Shown piece by piece: positions 31,958 through 40,264 of a stretch of DNA of 55,953 nucleotides; position 1 is the first letter of the stretch; each line of letters starts with the position of its first letter. The stretch comes from an uncultured Lachnospiraceae bacterium (lineage in GTDB: Bacteria; Bacillota; Clostridia; Lachnospirales; Lachnospiraceae). The translations under genes and the position numbers were made by a program. The notes beneath the pieces were generated by a model that did no database searches, had not been told where the DNA came from, and saw only the letters and a list, made by a program, of their open reading frames with translations. The DNA is taken from positions 1 to 55,953 of the forward strand of contig CAJUPF010000011.1 of assembly GCA_910588565.1 (NCBI GenBank). The letters run 5' to 3'.

Positions 31958-33892
31958 ATGAGTGACAACAACGATTTTAAACCATTTGTCCCGGCGAATA
32001 AGACATTGCCAGAGTTCACCAAAACCTCGATTATACTGGGGATTATACTGGCTGTTGTATTTGGCGGCGCGAATGCGTACCTGGGGCTTCGTGTGGGAAT
32101 GACCGTATCGGCCTCGATTCCGGCAGCCGTTATTTCCATGGGAATTATTCGCAAGATTTTAAGGAAGGATTCTATTCTTGAGAACAATATGGTACAGACC
32201 ATTGGTTCTGCGGGTGAATCCGTAGCGGCAGGCGCAATCTTTACTTTGCCTGCATTATTCCTCTGGGCGACGGAGTGGGGAACCAGTTCCCCGTCTCTGA
32301 TAGAGATTGCGGTTATTGCGTTAATTGGCGGCGTATTGGGTATTTTATTTATGGTCCCGCTCAGAAAAGCATTGATTGTACAGGAACACGGAACGCTTCC
32401 ATATCCGGAAGGACAGGCTTGTGCAGAAGTCCTGGTGGCTGGCGAAGAGGGCGGCGATAAGGCGTCCACCGTATTTGCGGGGCTTGGTATTGCAGCGGCG
32501 TATAAGTTTATTACAGACGGGCTGCTGGTATTTCCAAGTGAGGTTCATTATGAAATTCCGGCATATAAAGGCTCTGGTGTAGGGATGGATGTACTTCCGG
32601 CGCTGCTTGGCGTAGGTTATATCTGCGGGCCGAAGATTTCCTCTTACCTGTTCTGCGGCGGTGTGCTGGGATGGTTTGTAATTATGCCGTTAATCGTATT
32701 GTTTGGCGCGGATATTACGATATTCCCGGCGACAGTCAGCATTGCCCAGCTGTATGCGGAGGGCGGTTCTAACGCCATCTGGTCAAACTACATCCGGTAT
32801 ATCGGCGCCGGTGCGGTTGCCTGCGGCGGTGTGCTGAGTCTGATCAAATCGCTTCCGTTAATTGTTAAGACATTCCGGGAAGCGATGAAAGGCTTTGGAA
32901 AAGGAGACGCTTCCGGAGAGCGGACAAACCAGGATCTGGATATGAAGATTATTATTGTCGGCGTTATAGTACTGGCGCTTGCGATCTGGCTTGTTCCGGT
33001 GATTCCGATTAATTTCTTTGGCGCATTGTTAGTCGTTGTATTTGGTTTCTTCTTCGCGACGGTTTCTTCCCGTATGGTTGGTCTTGTGGGAAGCAGCAAC
33101 AATCCGGTTTCCGGTATGACCATTGCAACTCTGTTAGTAGCGGCAATCGCGTTAAAAGCAACCGGTATGGAAGGACAGCCTGGTATGACGGCGGCAATTG
33201 CAATCGGCGGCGTTATCTGTATAGTAGCAGCAATCGCGGGCGATACCTCACAGGATTTAAAGACAGGTTATATCTTAGGCGCTACACCAAAGAAACAGCA
33301 GATAGGTGAAATCATCGGCGTTGTGGCATCTGCAATTGCGATTGGCGGCGTGTTATACCTGTTAGACCGTGCATGGGGCTATGGTTCCTCGCAGCTTCCG
33401 GCTCCGCAGGCTACACTGATGAAGATGATTGTGGAAGGCGTTATGGGCGGCAATCTGCCCTGGACACTGGTGGGAATTGGAGCATTTATCGCGATTGTTA
33501 TTGAGATTCTTGGGATTCCGGTACTTCCGGTTGCAATCGGTTTATATCTTCCGATTCACTTAAGTACGCCGATGATCGTTGGCGGCCTTGTAAAGTTAGT
33601 GATTGAAAAGAAGAAAAATCTCAGTGATAAAGTGAAGAAAGATGTGGATGAGAATGGCGTCCTGTATTCGTCCGGACTGATTGCAGGAGAAGGCCTTGTG
33701 GGGATTTTCCTGGCAATTCTTGCGATTGTCCCGGCTGGCGAAGGCACAGCAGGCGACGTTATCAATGGATTTTTGCCAGGGCTGATTCCGGCGCTTTCCG
33801 ATCCGAACGTCGGTAATATTATCGGTCTGCTTGCATTTGCCCTTCTGACACTTTCGCTCTGGAAATTCTGCTTCCGCAAGGTGAAAAAATAG
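31958..33892 (+). CDS. OPT-family oligopeptide transporter
   Basis: The 644-residue polytopic membrane protein has about 14-16 hydrophobic segments and OPT-family signatures: 'LGLRVGMTVSASIPAAVISM', 'IGSAGESVAAGAIFTLPAL', 'EQGQA'-like 'PYPEGQACAEVL' and 'GDTSQDLKTGYILGATP'. The family imports oligopeptides, and in some members metal chelates, by proton coupling. The ATG at 31958 is chosen over an in-frame codon at 31937 because AAAGGAG sits 10 bases upstream of it. A PqqD-like gene follows after 17 bases, so the two are probably co-transcribed. Substrate specificity is not visible. Confidence 0.93.
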   Translation: MSDNNDFKPFVPANKTLPEFTKTSIILGIILAVVFGGANAYLGLRVGMTVSASIPAAVISMGIIRKILRKDSILENNMVQTIGSAGESVAAGAIFTLPALFLWATEWGTSSPSLIEIAVIALIGGVLGILFMVPLRKALIVQEHGTLPYPEGQACAEVLVAGEEGGDKASTVFAGLGIAAAYKFITDGLLVFPSEVHYEIPAYKGSGVGMDVLPALLGVGYICGPKISSYLFCGGVLGWFVIMPLIVLFGADITIFPATVSIAQLYAEGGSNAIWSNYIRYIGAGAVACGGVLSLIKSLPLIVKTFREAMKGFGKGDASGERTNQDLDMKIIIVGVIVLALAIWLVPVIPINFFGALLVVVFGFFFATVSSRMVGLVGSSNNPVSGMTIATLLVAAIALKATGMEGQPGMTAAIAIGGVICIVAAIAGDTSQDLKTGYILGATPKKQQIGEIIGVVASAIAIGGVLYLLDRAWGYGSSQLPAPQATLMKMIVEGVMGGNLPWTLVGIGAFIAIVIEILGIPVLPVAIGLYLPIHLSTPMIVGGLVKLVIEKKKNLSDKVKKDVDENGVLYSSGLIAGEGLVGIFLAILAIVPAGEGTAGDVINGFLPGLIPALSDPNVGNIIGLLAFALLTLSLWKFCFRKVKK

Positions 33893-33909
33893 CGGTTGAA
33901 GGTGAGATT

Positions 33910-34257
33910 GTGAGAAAAAAGAAGAAAAATTTTATGGATTTTATTCCGGCCTGCAATCCACTGTATACCTGGGATGCGGATAAGAAAGGGAGAGTCACCG
34001 TTCATGTGGTGAATAAAGGATTTTATAACTGGATTGCGCAGAAGGTGTTTAAAAGACCACGGATCAGCCATATTGTGCTGGATGAATACGGAAGCTTTGT
34101 ATGGCGGCAGATGGATGGAACGCGGAACGTGCATGAGATTTCCAAACTTGTCTCGGCACAGTTTGGAAAAGAAGCAGAACCGGTGGTGCAGCGGCTTGTG
34201 AAATATATCCAGATATTGTATCAGAATAAATTCATAGGGTATGTAAAAGAGAAGTAA
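33910..34257 (+). CDS. PqqD-like (RRE-fold) protein
   Basis: This 115-residue protein starts at a GTG behind GAAGGTGAG. The stretch 'VLDEYGSFVWRQMDGTRNVH' followed by 'EISKLVSAQFGKEAEP' is the PqqD / RiPP recognition element pattern (three strands then a winged three-helix part). RRE domains bind leader peptides of ribosomally made peptides and hand them to modifying enzymes. The N-terminus is basic. No radical SAM partner or precursor peptide gene is adjacent; the only neighbour is the OPT transporter upstream. It may act as a peptide-binding accessory of that transporter or with a distant enzyme; this is inference. Confidence 0.75.
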   Translation: MRKKKKNFMDFIPACNPLYTWDADKKGRVTVHVVNKGFYNWIAQKVFKRPRISHIVLDEYGSFVWRQMDGTRNVHEISKLVSAQFGKEAEPVVQRLVKYIQILYQNKFIGYVKEK

Positions 34258-34336
34258 CCAAAGTATGTTGCATTTCACACCAGATGATACGAAATATCCG
34301 CCAAAACTGGCGTGGGTGTGAAATATAACCAAAGTA
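34255..34336. repeat. Palindromic intergenic repeat flanked by an 11 bp direct repeat
   Basis: TAACCAAAGTA occurs at 34255-34265 (overlapping the PqqD-like stop codon) and at 34326-34336. Between them lies an inverted repeat, atttcacacc (34272-34281) with ggtgtgaaat (34315-34324). The right side, ACTGGCGTGGGTG, is identical to 13 bases of the element at 47667-47783 and continues with GAA and TAAC at matching places. It resembles a small non-autonomous insertion whose target duplication forms the direct repeat. Confidence 0.65.
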
Positions 34337-34342
34337 ATGATT

Positions 34343-34375
34343 GAGGACTGTCTTTTGTGACAGTCCTCTTGCTTT
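34343..34375 (+). terminator. Terminator after the OPT/PqqD-like unit
   Basis: GAGGACTGTC (34343-34352) and GACAGTCCTC (34359-34368) pair perfectly over 10 bp with a 6-base loop. The T-run is short (ttgcttt), so efficiency may be modest. Confidence 0.75.
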
Positions 34376-34397
34376 CGGTAAAATCAGATGTTATACT
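34369..34397 (+). promoter_or_regulatory. Promoter of the CapA-like gene
   Basis: TTGCTT (34369-34374), 17 bases, TATACT (34392-34397). The -35 overlaps the tail of the preceding terminator. The ATG at 34429 follows AAGAGGAA. Confidence 0.65.
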
Positions 34398-34428
34398 ATT
34401 TAGGATTATACATAAGAGGAAGTGTGGC

Positions 34429-35904
34429 ATGCGTCAAAACAACAGGATCTGGATAATTTTAATAGCGGTTTGTCTGCTGCTGTACTGCAATGGATACGGG
34501 AAAAAGAAAGCTGCGGAGGCTGTAATGGCAGATGCAGAGCGAATGGCATCTGCAGATACGGAAGCGATTATACAACAGCAGGAAGCGGAGGCCAGAGAGC
34601 AGGAGCGGCGGGAAGCTTTGCAGGATGCGTTTCATACGGTTTTAAAGTCCACGACAAAAGAATGGAAAGGCGGATATCCGTTGAACCTCGCATTTTTAGA
34701 ATGGTTCTATCAGGAATATGGCGAAGAGTGCGTGGAAGAGCTTGCAGAAGAGGCTAGAGCTGCATATTCGGATCAAAATATCTGGTACAAACTGACAGGA
34801 AACACGATTCATGTGTTGTGGACGATGTATTGTGAACAGACGGGACGTTTTAAAAATCAGATGGAGCGTGTGATCTGGCAGCCCTGTGCATCGGAATCTG
34901 AGATCACACTGGCTTTTACCGGAGATATCAATTTTGGAGAGGGGCAGCGTACGACGAATCATATGGATCAGTGTACGAATGGAATTCAGGATTGTTTTTC
35001 GGAAGATCTGTTACAGGTGATGAATGATGTGGATGTCATGATGGTAAACAATGAATTTACCTACAGTACCAGAGGGGAAGCTCTGAAAGGGAAGACATAT
35101 ACATTCCGGGCACATCCTGACCGTGCGAAACTGTTACATATATTCGGAACAGATATTGCCAATCTGGCGAATAACCATGTCTATGATTTTGGGCCGGACG
35201 CGTTACTGGATACAATGGCGGCATTGGATCAAGAGGGGATTCCATATATAGGTGCCGGAGAAAACCTTGAGGAAGCCAGTAAACCGTATTATTTTATCTG
35301 TAATGGCAGAAAAATAGCGATTACAGCCGCTACGCAGATTGAACGTTCCACCAATTATACCAAAGAGGCGACAGAAGACAGTCCCGGTGTTTTAAAGACG
35401 TTAAATCCGGACAAATTTGTGGAAGTTATTGAACAGGCGCGGAAGGTAAGCGATTATGTTATCGTCTTTGTCCATTGGGGAACGGAAGGCGTCAGTGACT
35501 ACGGCTGGGATCAGTATCATCTGGCCGAGGCATTTGTAGAAGCGGGCGCAGATGCAATTATCGGCGGGCATACCCATTGCCTGCAGGGATTTGAAATTAT
35601 GGAAGGCGTGCCGATTATTTACAGCCTGGGAAATTTCTGGTTTAACAGCCAGACTTTGGATACGGGGCTTGCCAAAATCACCATAGATGCAAGCGGCGGG
35701 CTGACATTAAGTTTTATTCCATGCATCCAGAAAAATCTTCGCACTTCCCTGGTAACAGAGCAGGAAGAAAAACAGCGGATTTTTGCATTTCTGCAGAAAC
35801 ACTCCGCAAAAGGAACGATAGTGACAGAAGAAGGGATTGTAACACAGGAGCTGCCTGCCGTTACAGCTGAGACAGCCGTCAGGCAGAATTTATCTGGTCA
35901 GTAA
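34429..35904 (+). CDS. CapA-family (PGA_cap) secreted or membrane-anchored protein
   Basis: The 491-residue protein has an N-terminal hydrophobic segment (about 7-20, 'IWIILIAVCLLLYC') and then a Glu/Ala-rich charged helix. A CapA domain (about 155-430) has the metallophosphatase-like motifs 'FTGDINFGEG', 'VNNEFTYS', 'NLANNHVYDFG', 'VHWGTEG', 'IGGHTHCLQG' and 'YSLGNFWF'. CapA proteins take part in poly-gamma-glutamate capsule or related polymer handling; many clostridial members lack the other cap genes, as here, and their substrate is unknown. A start further upstream would place the N-terminus inside the promoter, so 34429 is preferred. It ends 99 bases before rimM. Confidence 0.88.
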   Translation: MRQNNRIWIILIAVCLLLYCNGYGKKKAAEAVMADAERMASADTEAIIQQQEAEAREQERREALQDAFHTVLKSTTKEWKGGYPLNLAFLEWFYQEYGEECVEELAEEARAAYSDQNIWYKLTGNTIHVLWTMYCEQTGRFKNQMERVIWQPCASESEITLAFTGDINFGEGQRTTNHMDQCTNGIQDCFSEDLLQVMNDVDVMMVNNEFTYSTRGEALKGKTYTFRAHPDRAKLLHIFGTDIANLANNHVYDFGPDALLDTMAALDQEGIPYIGAGENLEEASKPYYFICNGRKIAITAATQIERSTNYTKEATEDSPGVLKTLNPDKFVEVIEQARKVSDYVIVFVHWGTEGVSDYGWDQYHLAEAFVEAGADAIIGGHTHCLQGFEIMEGVPIIYSLGNFWFNSQTLDTGLAKITIDASGGLTLSFIPCIQKNLRTSLVTEQEEKQRIFAFLQKHSAKGTIVTEEGIVTQELPAVTAETAVRQNLSGQ

Positions 35905-36003
35905 CGAATCCTGTTGGTGAAAATCTGGCGGATGTAAATTAAGACAGTAATTGGATTGGATGAAAATCGGCAACAGTTTTGGAAAAGAACTTGTGAGGTA
36001 TCA

Positions 36004-36537
36004 ATGGAAGATTTATTAAAAGTAGGAATTATTGCAAATACACACGGCCTTCGGGGAGAAGTGAAAGTCTTTCCGACTACGGATGACGCCAGACGTTTTC
36101 TGGATCTGGAAACGATTATCCTGGATACGGGCAGAGAAAAAAAGATTCTTACGATTGAGCATGTAAAGTTTTTTAAAAACATGGTAATTTTAAAATTCAA
36201 AGAATTTGACCATATCAACGATGTGGAGAAATACCGCAAAAAGGAGCTGTTTGTGACAAGGGATCAGGCGGTTCCCTTGGGTGAAAACGAATATTTTATT
36301 GCGGATTTAATCGGGCTTAACGCAGTTTCTGATGAAGGAGAAGAACTGGGCAGGATTGCCAATGTACTGCAGTCTGCGGCCAATGACGTATATGTGATTG
36401 AAAAAGCAGGCACGGCAGAACTGTTGGTTCCGGCGATTAAAGACTGCGTGCGTAAGGTGGATCTGGAAGCAGGAGAAATTGTGCTGCATCTGCTGCCAGG
36501 CCTTCGGGAGCTTAATCAGAAAAAAAGGGAAGAGTAG
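36004..36537 (+). CDS. rimM: Ribosome maturation factor RimM
   Basis: RimM binds ribosomal protein S19 and helps 16S rRNA processing during 30S assembly. The 177-residue protein starts 'MEDLLKVGIIANTHGLRGEV' (RimM N-domain) and has a PRC-barrel C-domain ('LIGLNAVSDEGEELGRIANV', 'LLVPAIKDCVRKVDL'). The ATG at 36004 is preceded by GAGGT. trmD follows after two bases, so the two are co-transcribed. In many Firmicutes rpsP and a KH protein gene precede rimM; here a CapA-like gene does. Confidence 0.95.
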   Translation: MEDLLKVGIIANTHGLRGEVKVFPTTDDARRFLDLETIILDTGREKKILTIEHVKFFKNMVILKFKEFDHINDVEKYRKKELFVTRDQAVPLGENEYFIADLIGLNAVSDEGEELGRIANVLQSAANDVYVIEKAGTAELLVPAIKDCVRKVDLEAGEIVLHLLPGLRELNQKKREE

Positions 36538-36539
36538 CG

Positions 36540-37271
36540 ATGATGAATTTTTATGTTCTTACGTTGTTTCCGGAAATGGTGCAAAACTGCCTTGGTACCA
36601 GTATTATCGGAAAAGCGGCGGAAAAAGGACTGCTTGCGATAGAAGCGGTAAATATCAGAGATTATACGCAGGACAGGCATTTGAAGGTAGATGATTATCC
36701 CTATGGAGGCGGTGCAGGCATGGTGATGCAGGCACAGCCCATTTATGATGCGTATCTTGCTCTTGTAAAAAGGATTGGCTATCGTCCCCGTACGATTTAT
36801 CTGACGCCGCAGGGTCCTACATTCACACAGTCTGCGGCAAAGGCGCTGGCGCAGGAAAAGGATCTGATTTTTCTCTGCGGGCATTACGAGGGTGTGGACG
36901 AGAGAGTACTGGAAGAAATCATTACGGATTATATCTCCATTGGGGATTATGTCCTGACCGGCGGGGAACTTCCGGCTATGGTGATGATTGACGCTATTTC
37001 CCGTATGGTGCCGGGAGTGCTGACGAATGAGGAGTCCGGTTCTCTGGAATCCTTTGAGGGAAATCTTCTGGAATACCCCCAGTATTCCAGACCGGCAGAA
37101 TGGAACGGCAAAAAAGTGCCGGAAGTTTTGATGTCGGGAGATCATCAGAAGATTGAAAGCTGGCGCAGGGAACAGTCCATTCTCCGCACCAGGCGGTACC
37201 GGCCGGATCTGCTGAAACAAGCGGAGCTGACGATTAAGGAAAAAGCACAGTATGGAGTGTATGAGCTTTGA
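36540..37271 (+). CDS. trmD: tRNA (guanine-N1)-methyltransferase TrmD
   Basis: TrmD methylates G37 of tRNAs with SAM, which prevents frameshifting. The 243 residues show the SPOUT knot motifs 'FLCGHYEGVDERV' and 'SIGDYVLTGGELP', with the N-terminal 'FYVLTLFPEMV' and 'DDYPYGGGAGMVM'. Two ATG codons are in tandem (36540, 36543); either could serve, and the AAGGGAAGAG ribosome site at the end of rimM fits both. It lies between rimM and rplS in the canonical order. Confidence 0.96.
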   Translation: MMNFYVLTLFPEMVQNCLGTSIIGKAAEKGLLAIEAVNIRDYTQDRHLKVDDYPYGGGAGMVMQAQPIYDAYLALVKRIGYRPRTIYLTPQGPTFTQSAAKALAQEKDLIFLCGHYEGVDERVLEEIITDYISIGDYVLTGGELPAMVMIDAISRMVPGVLTNEESGSLESFEGNLLEYPQYSRPAEWNGKKVPEVLMSGDHQKIESWRREQSILRTRRYRPDLLKQAELTIKEKAQYGVYEL

Positions 37272-37310
37272 GTATTTTTTACAGGAGAATTGAAAATCCA
37301 CCCTTGCAAT

Positions 37311-37339
37311 TTGACAGGAACTGTGATAAAGTCTAATAG
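37311..37339 (+). promoter_or_regulatory. Promoter of rplS
   Basis: TTGACA (37311-37316), 17 bases, TAATAG (37334-37339). This gives rplS its own transcript in addition to read-through from rimM-trmD. Confidence 0.65.
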
Positions 37340-37351
37340 TTGTGTAAAGAA

Positions 37352-37395
37352 TGCGATGGTCCTCTGTTACAGAAGCGTATTAAGAACATCGGACG
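37352..37395 (+). promoter_or_regulatory. Structured leader ahead of rplS (possible L19 autoregulatory site)
   Basis: Within the leader an inner hairpin TCTGT-t-ACAGA (near 37365-37375) is enclosed by CGATG (near 37352) and CATCG (near 37388). The ribosome site AGGAGG follows. L19 leader RNAs are known upstream of rplS in Firmicutes, but I cannot match this one to that model by eye. Confidence 0.35.
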
Positions 37396-37411
37396 AATAG
37401 GAGGAAATAGA

Positions 37412-37768
37412 ATGAACGCAAGTGAAATTATCAGAAGTATCGAAGCAGAGCAGTTAAAAGCGGAAGTACCGGAGTTCCGTGTAGGGGATACGGTAAAAGT
37501 TTACGGTAAGATCAAAGAGGGAAACCGTGAGAGGATTCAGGTATTTGAAGGTATCGTTTTAAAGAGACAGGGCGGAAGCAACCGTGAGACATTTACCGTT
37601 CGTAAATTCTCAAATGGCGTTGGCGTAGAGAAAACATGGCCGCTTCATTCTCCAAACGTAGAAAAAATCGAAGTTGTCCGTTATGGTAAAGTTAGAAGAG
37701 CGAAGTTATTCTACTTAAGAGGACGTATTGGAAAAGCTGCGAAAGTAAAAGAATTAGTCAGACGATAA
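37412..37768 (+). CDS. rplS: 50S ribosomal protein L19
   Basis: The 118-residue protein has the full L19 pattern: 'FRVGDTVKVYGKIKEG', 'ERIQVFEGIVLKRQGG', 'RKFSNGVGVEKTWPLHSPNV' and 'RRAKLFYLRGRIGKAAKVKE'. L19 lies at the 30S-50S interface. The ATG at 37412 has AGGAGGAAATAG upstream. It follows trmD, has its own promoter, and ends in a strong terminator. Confidence 0.97.
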   Translation: MNASEIIRSIEAEQLKAEVPEFRVGDTVKVYGKIKEGNRERIQVFEGIVLKRQGGSNRETFTVRKFSNGVGVEKTWPLHSPNVEKIEVVRYGKVRRAKLFYLRGRIGKAAKVKELVRR

Positions 37769-37774
37769 TTGCAG

Positions 37775-37820
37775 GCCGCATCCTGTTTTGGAGAATTCCA
37801 GGCAGGTGCGGCTTTTTATT
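37775..37820 (+). terminator. Terminator after rplS
   Basis: GCCGCATCCTG (37775-37785) pairs with CAGGTGCGGC (37803-37812) with one mismatch or bulge, followed by TTTTTATT. It separates rplS from lepB. Confidence 0.85.
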
Positions 37821-37848
37821 ACATTACTTTTATACATGTGAGGCGAAC

Positions 37849-38427
37849 ATGAGAAGACGAGGACTTCGGTTTGGAAAAGAAAAAAAGAAAGTAAATATAC
37901 CTGTGATAAAAGAAGTGATGATATGGCTGGCTGAAATAGCGCTTGTACTTGCAATCGCATTTGTATTTGTCTATTATATCTGTCTTCGGACCAGCGTAGT
38001 AGGGCAGTCTATGTCTCCGACGTTAGAGAGCAGGGAGGAGATTTTAATTAACCGTTTTATCTATCTGGTTACAAATCCAAAACCTGGGGACATTATCGTT
38101 TTCCTGCCCAATGGCAATGAGAAATCTCATTATTATGTTAAGCGTGTCGTTGGAGGGCCAGGGGATAAGGTTCAGATTATTGGCGGCGAAGTGTATGTCA
38201 ATGGAGAGCAGCTGGAAGAAACAGAGGACATGGCTTCCATCTTGGATGCAGGGCTTGCGGAAGAGGAAATTCTGCTGGCGGAAGATGAATTTTTTGTGCT
38301 TGGGGACAATCCCAATAACAGCGAGGACAGCCGTTATGCCAATATCGGGAATGTAAAAAAAGAACATATTATTGGAAAAGCCTGGTTTCGTGTATCTCCC
38401 TATGATAAAATTGGCTTTTTGAAATAA
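37849..38427 (+). CDS. lepB: Signal peptidase I
   Basis: LepB cleaves signal peptides of secreted proteins at the outer face of the membrane. The 192-residue protein has a basic N-terminus, one membrane segment (about 25-45), the catalytic Ser54 in 'GQSMSPTL', the general base Lys98 in 'YYVKRVVGGPGD', and the box 'LGDNPNNSEDSRY'. A GTGAGG site precedes the ATG. It sits between rplS and rbgA, a common place in Firmicutes, and would process the two giant secreted proteins of this window. Confidence 0.95.
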   Translation: MRRRGLRFGKEKKKVNIPVIKEVMIWLAEIALVLAIAFVFVYYICLRTSVVGQSMSPTLESREEILINRFIYLVTNPKPGDIIVFLPNGNEKSHYYVKRVVGGPGDKVQIIGGEVYVNGEQLEETEDMASILDAGLAEEEILLAEDEFFVLGDNPNNSEDSRYANIGNVKKEHIIGKAWFRVSPYDKIGFLK

Positions 38428-38443
38428 GGAATAGGTGAAAAAT

Positions 38444-39286
38444 ATGCAGTTTCAATGGTATCCAGGGCATATGACGAAGGCAAAGCGTCAGATGCAGGAG
38501 GATTTAAAATTAATTGATTTGGTGATTGAGCTGGTGGATGCAAGGGTTCCCTTATCCAGCAGAAATCCAGATATTGATGAACTTGGGAAGAATAAAGCCC
38601 GTCTGATCTTAATGAATAAGGCGGATTTGGCGGATGAGAAAAAAACAGAGCTGTTCCGCAGGTATTTTAAAAGCCTGGGGTATTTTGTGGTATGTATTGA
38701 CGCCAGAAGCAAGAGCGGCATGAAAGTTATCCAGAATGAGATTATGGAGGCCTGCCGTGAAAAAATAGAGCGCGACAGAAGAAGGGGAATTAAAAACCGC
38801 CCGGTACGTGCGATGGTTGTAGGTATTCCCAATGTAGGCAAATCTACATTTATCAATACGTTTGCCGGAAAGGCATGTGCCAAAACAGGGAACCGGCCAG
38901 GCGTTACCAAAGGCAAGCAGTGGATACGCCTGAATAAAAGCGTGGAACTTCTGGATACGCCAGGAATCCTCTGGCCGAAGTTTGAGGATCAGAAGGTAGG
39001 GCTTCGTCTGGCGTTTATTGGCTCGATCCGGGATGAAATTCTGAATACGGATGAGCTGTCTTTAGAACTCTTAACGTTTTTGATGCAGAATTATCCGGGA
39101 ACTGTTGCACAGCGGTATGGGATAGAAGAGGATGCCGATGCAGCGGAAACGCTGGGGGCGATTGCCGTGGCCAGAAATTGCCGCAGCAAAGGGGACGAAG
39201 TGGATTACAGTAAAGCTGCGGCGATTGTAATGGATGAATTTCGCAGCGGCAAAATCGGCAGATTTACACTCGAAGCGCCAGAATAG
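38444..39286 (+). CDS. rbgA: Ribosome biogenesis GTPase RbgA (YlqF)
   Basis: RbgA is a circularly permuted GTPase that helps late 50S subunit assembly. The 280-residue protein starts 'MQFQWYPGHMTKAKRQMQED'. It has the permuted order: G4 'NKAD' (about 60), then G1 'GIPNVGKST' (about 125), G3 'DTPG', and a C-terminal ANTAR-like helical domain. The ATG at 38444 matches the family start; a GTG at 38435 would add three residues. It is 16 bases after lepB and upstream of rnhB, as in Bacillus. Confidence 0.95.
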   Translation: MQFQWYPGHMTKAKRQMQEDLKLIDLVIELVDARVPLSSRNPDIDELGKNKARLILMNKADLADEKKTELFRRYFKSLGYFVVCIDARSKSGMKVIQNEIMEACREKIERDRRRGIKNRPVRAMVVGIPNVGKSTFINTFAGKACAKTGNRPGVTKGKQWIRLNKSVELLDTPGILWPKFEDQKVGLRLAFIGSIRDEILNTDELSLELLTFLMQNYPGTVAQRYGIEEDADAAETLGAIAVARNCRSKGDEVDYSKAAAIVMDEFRSGKIGRFTLEAPE

Positions 39287-39390
39287 TCCCTGCGCAAAGC
39301 AGGTTGTACAGATGACGGGAATGATGTTTGAACATGCGGCAAAGGAAAGCGGCAGGGATGATGCAGCGAGTGCGTCAGATGGAGGAAAAG

Positions 39391-40206
39391 ATGGAACAGC
39401 AAAAGAAAATCGGAGAAATCAGAGAAGAATTCAAGGCAGCGGCAGATGATGAGCTGCCTTCTTTTATGGAACGGTATCAGGATGATGCACGCAGCGGCGT
39501 AAAAAAGCTTGTGGAACAAGCCGGGAAACGCATACAGAAACTGGAAGGAGAAAAGAAGCGTATCGAACAGCTGAAAGTTTACGAGAAACAGTATGCGGCT
39601 TTGCTGGTTTCTTCTCCTGACTTTCAGGCGTCTGCAGATTCCCATAGGAGAAATCCATATATCTGTGGTATCGATGAAGTGGGAAGGGGGCCGCTGGCGG
39701 GGCCTGTAGTAGCAGGAGCAGTGATTTTGCCCCCAGACTGCCAGATTCTTTATATTAATGATTCCAAAAAACTTTCCGCAAAAAAAAGAGAGGAACTCTA
39801 TGATATAATCATAGATCAGGCTGTAGCGGTGGGAATCGGAATGGCCTCTCCGCAGAGAATTGATGAGATTAATATTTTGCAGGCAACTTATGAAGCAATG
39901 CGGGAAGCTATTCATAAATTAGGCGTAACACCCGATATATTATTAAATGATGCGGTGACGATACCAGAAATCGCAATCCGGCAGGTTCCGATTATCAAAG
40001 GAGATGAAAAGAGCATTTCCATTGGCGCGGCCAGTATTATTGCCAAGGTTACAAGGGATCGGCTGATGGAAGAATACGATGCCATACTGCCGGAATACGG
40101 TTTTGCATCTAACAAGGGATACGGCTCTGCAGAGCATATTCGTGCGCTGAAATTGCATGGGCCTTCCCCGGTTCACCGGAACTCGTTTATAAAGCATTTT
40201 GTATAA
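39391..40206 (+). CDS. rnhB: Ribonuclease HII with an N-terminal helical extension
   Basis: RNase HII removes ribonucleotides and RNA from RNA-DNA hybrids. The catalytic core from about residue 88 begins 'YICGIDEVGRGPLAGPVVAG' and has 'YINDSKKLSAKKREELYDII' and 'GDEKSISIGAASIIAKVTRD'. The 271-residue protein carries about 85 extra N-terminal residues, strongly charged and helical ('FMERYQDDARSGVKKLVEQA'). I recall similar extensions in other clostridial and bacillar RnhB proteins. The ATG at 39391 follows GGAGGAAAAG. A TTG 63 bases upstream in the same frame is a weaker alternative. Confidence 0.93.
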   Translation: MEQQKKIGEIREEFKAAADDELPSFMERYQDDARSGVKKLVEQAGKRIQKLEGEKKRIEQLKVYEKQYAALLVSSPDFQASADSHRRNPYICGIDEVGRGPLAGPVVAGAVILPPDCQILYINDSKKLSAKKREELYDIIIDQAVAVGIGMASPQRIDEINILQATYEAMREAIHKLGVTPDILLNDAVTIPEIAIRQVPIIKGDEKSISIGAASIIAKVTRDRLMEEYDAILPEYGFASNKGYGSAEHIRALKLHGPSPVHRNSFIKHFV

Positions 40207-40264
40207 ATCAGATGTTGGGAATGAAAGCAAGAACGCTCCAGGATAGCGCGGAATGGAGGAAACT

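Noticed and set aside
34357..34428. Upstream start for the CapA-like protein
   Set aside because: It lies within the terminator-promoter region. 34429 has AAGAGGAA and begins just before the hydrophobic segment.
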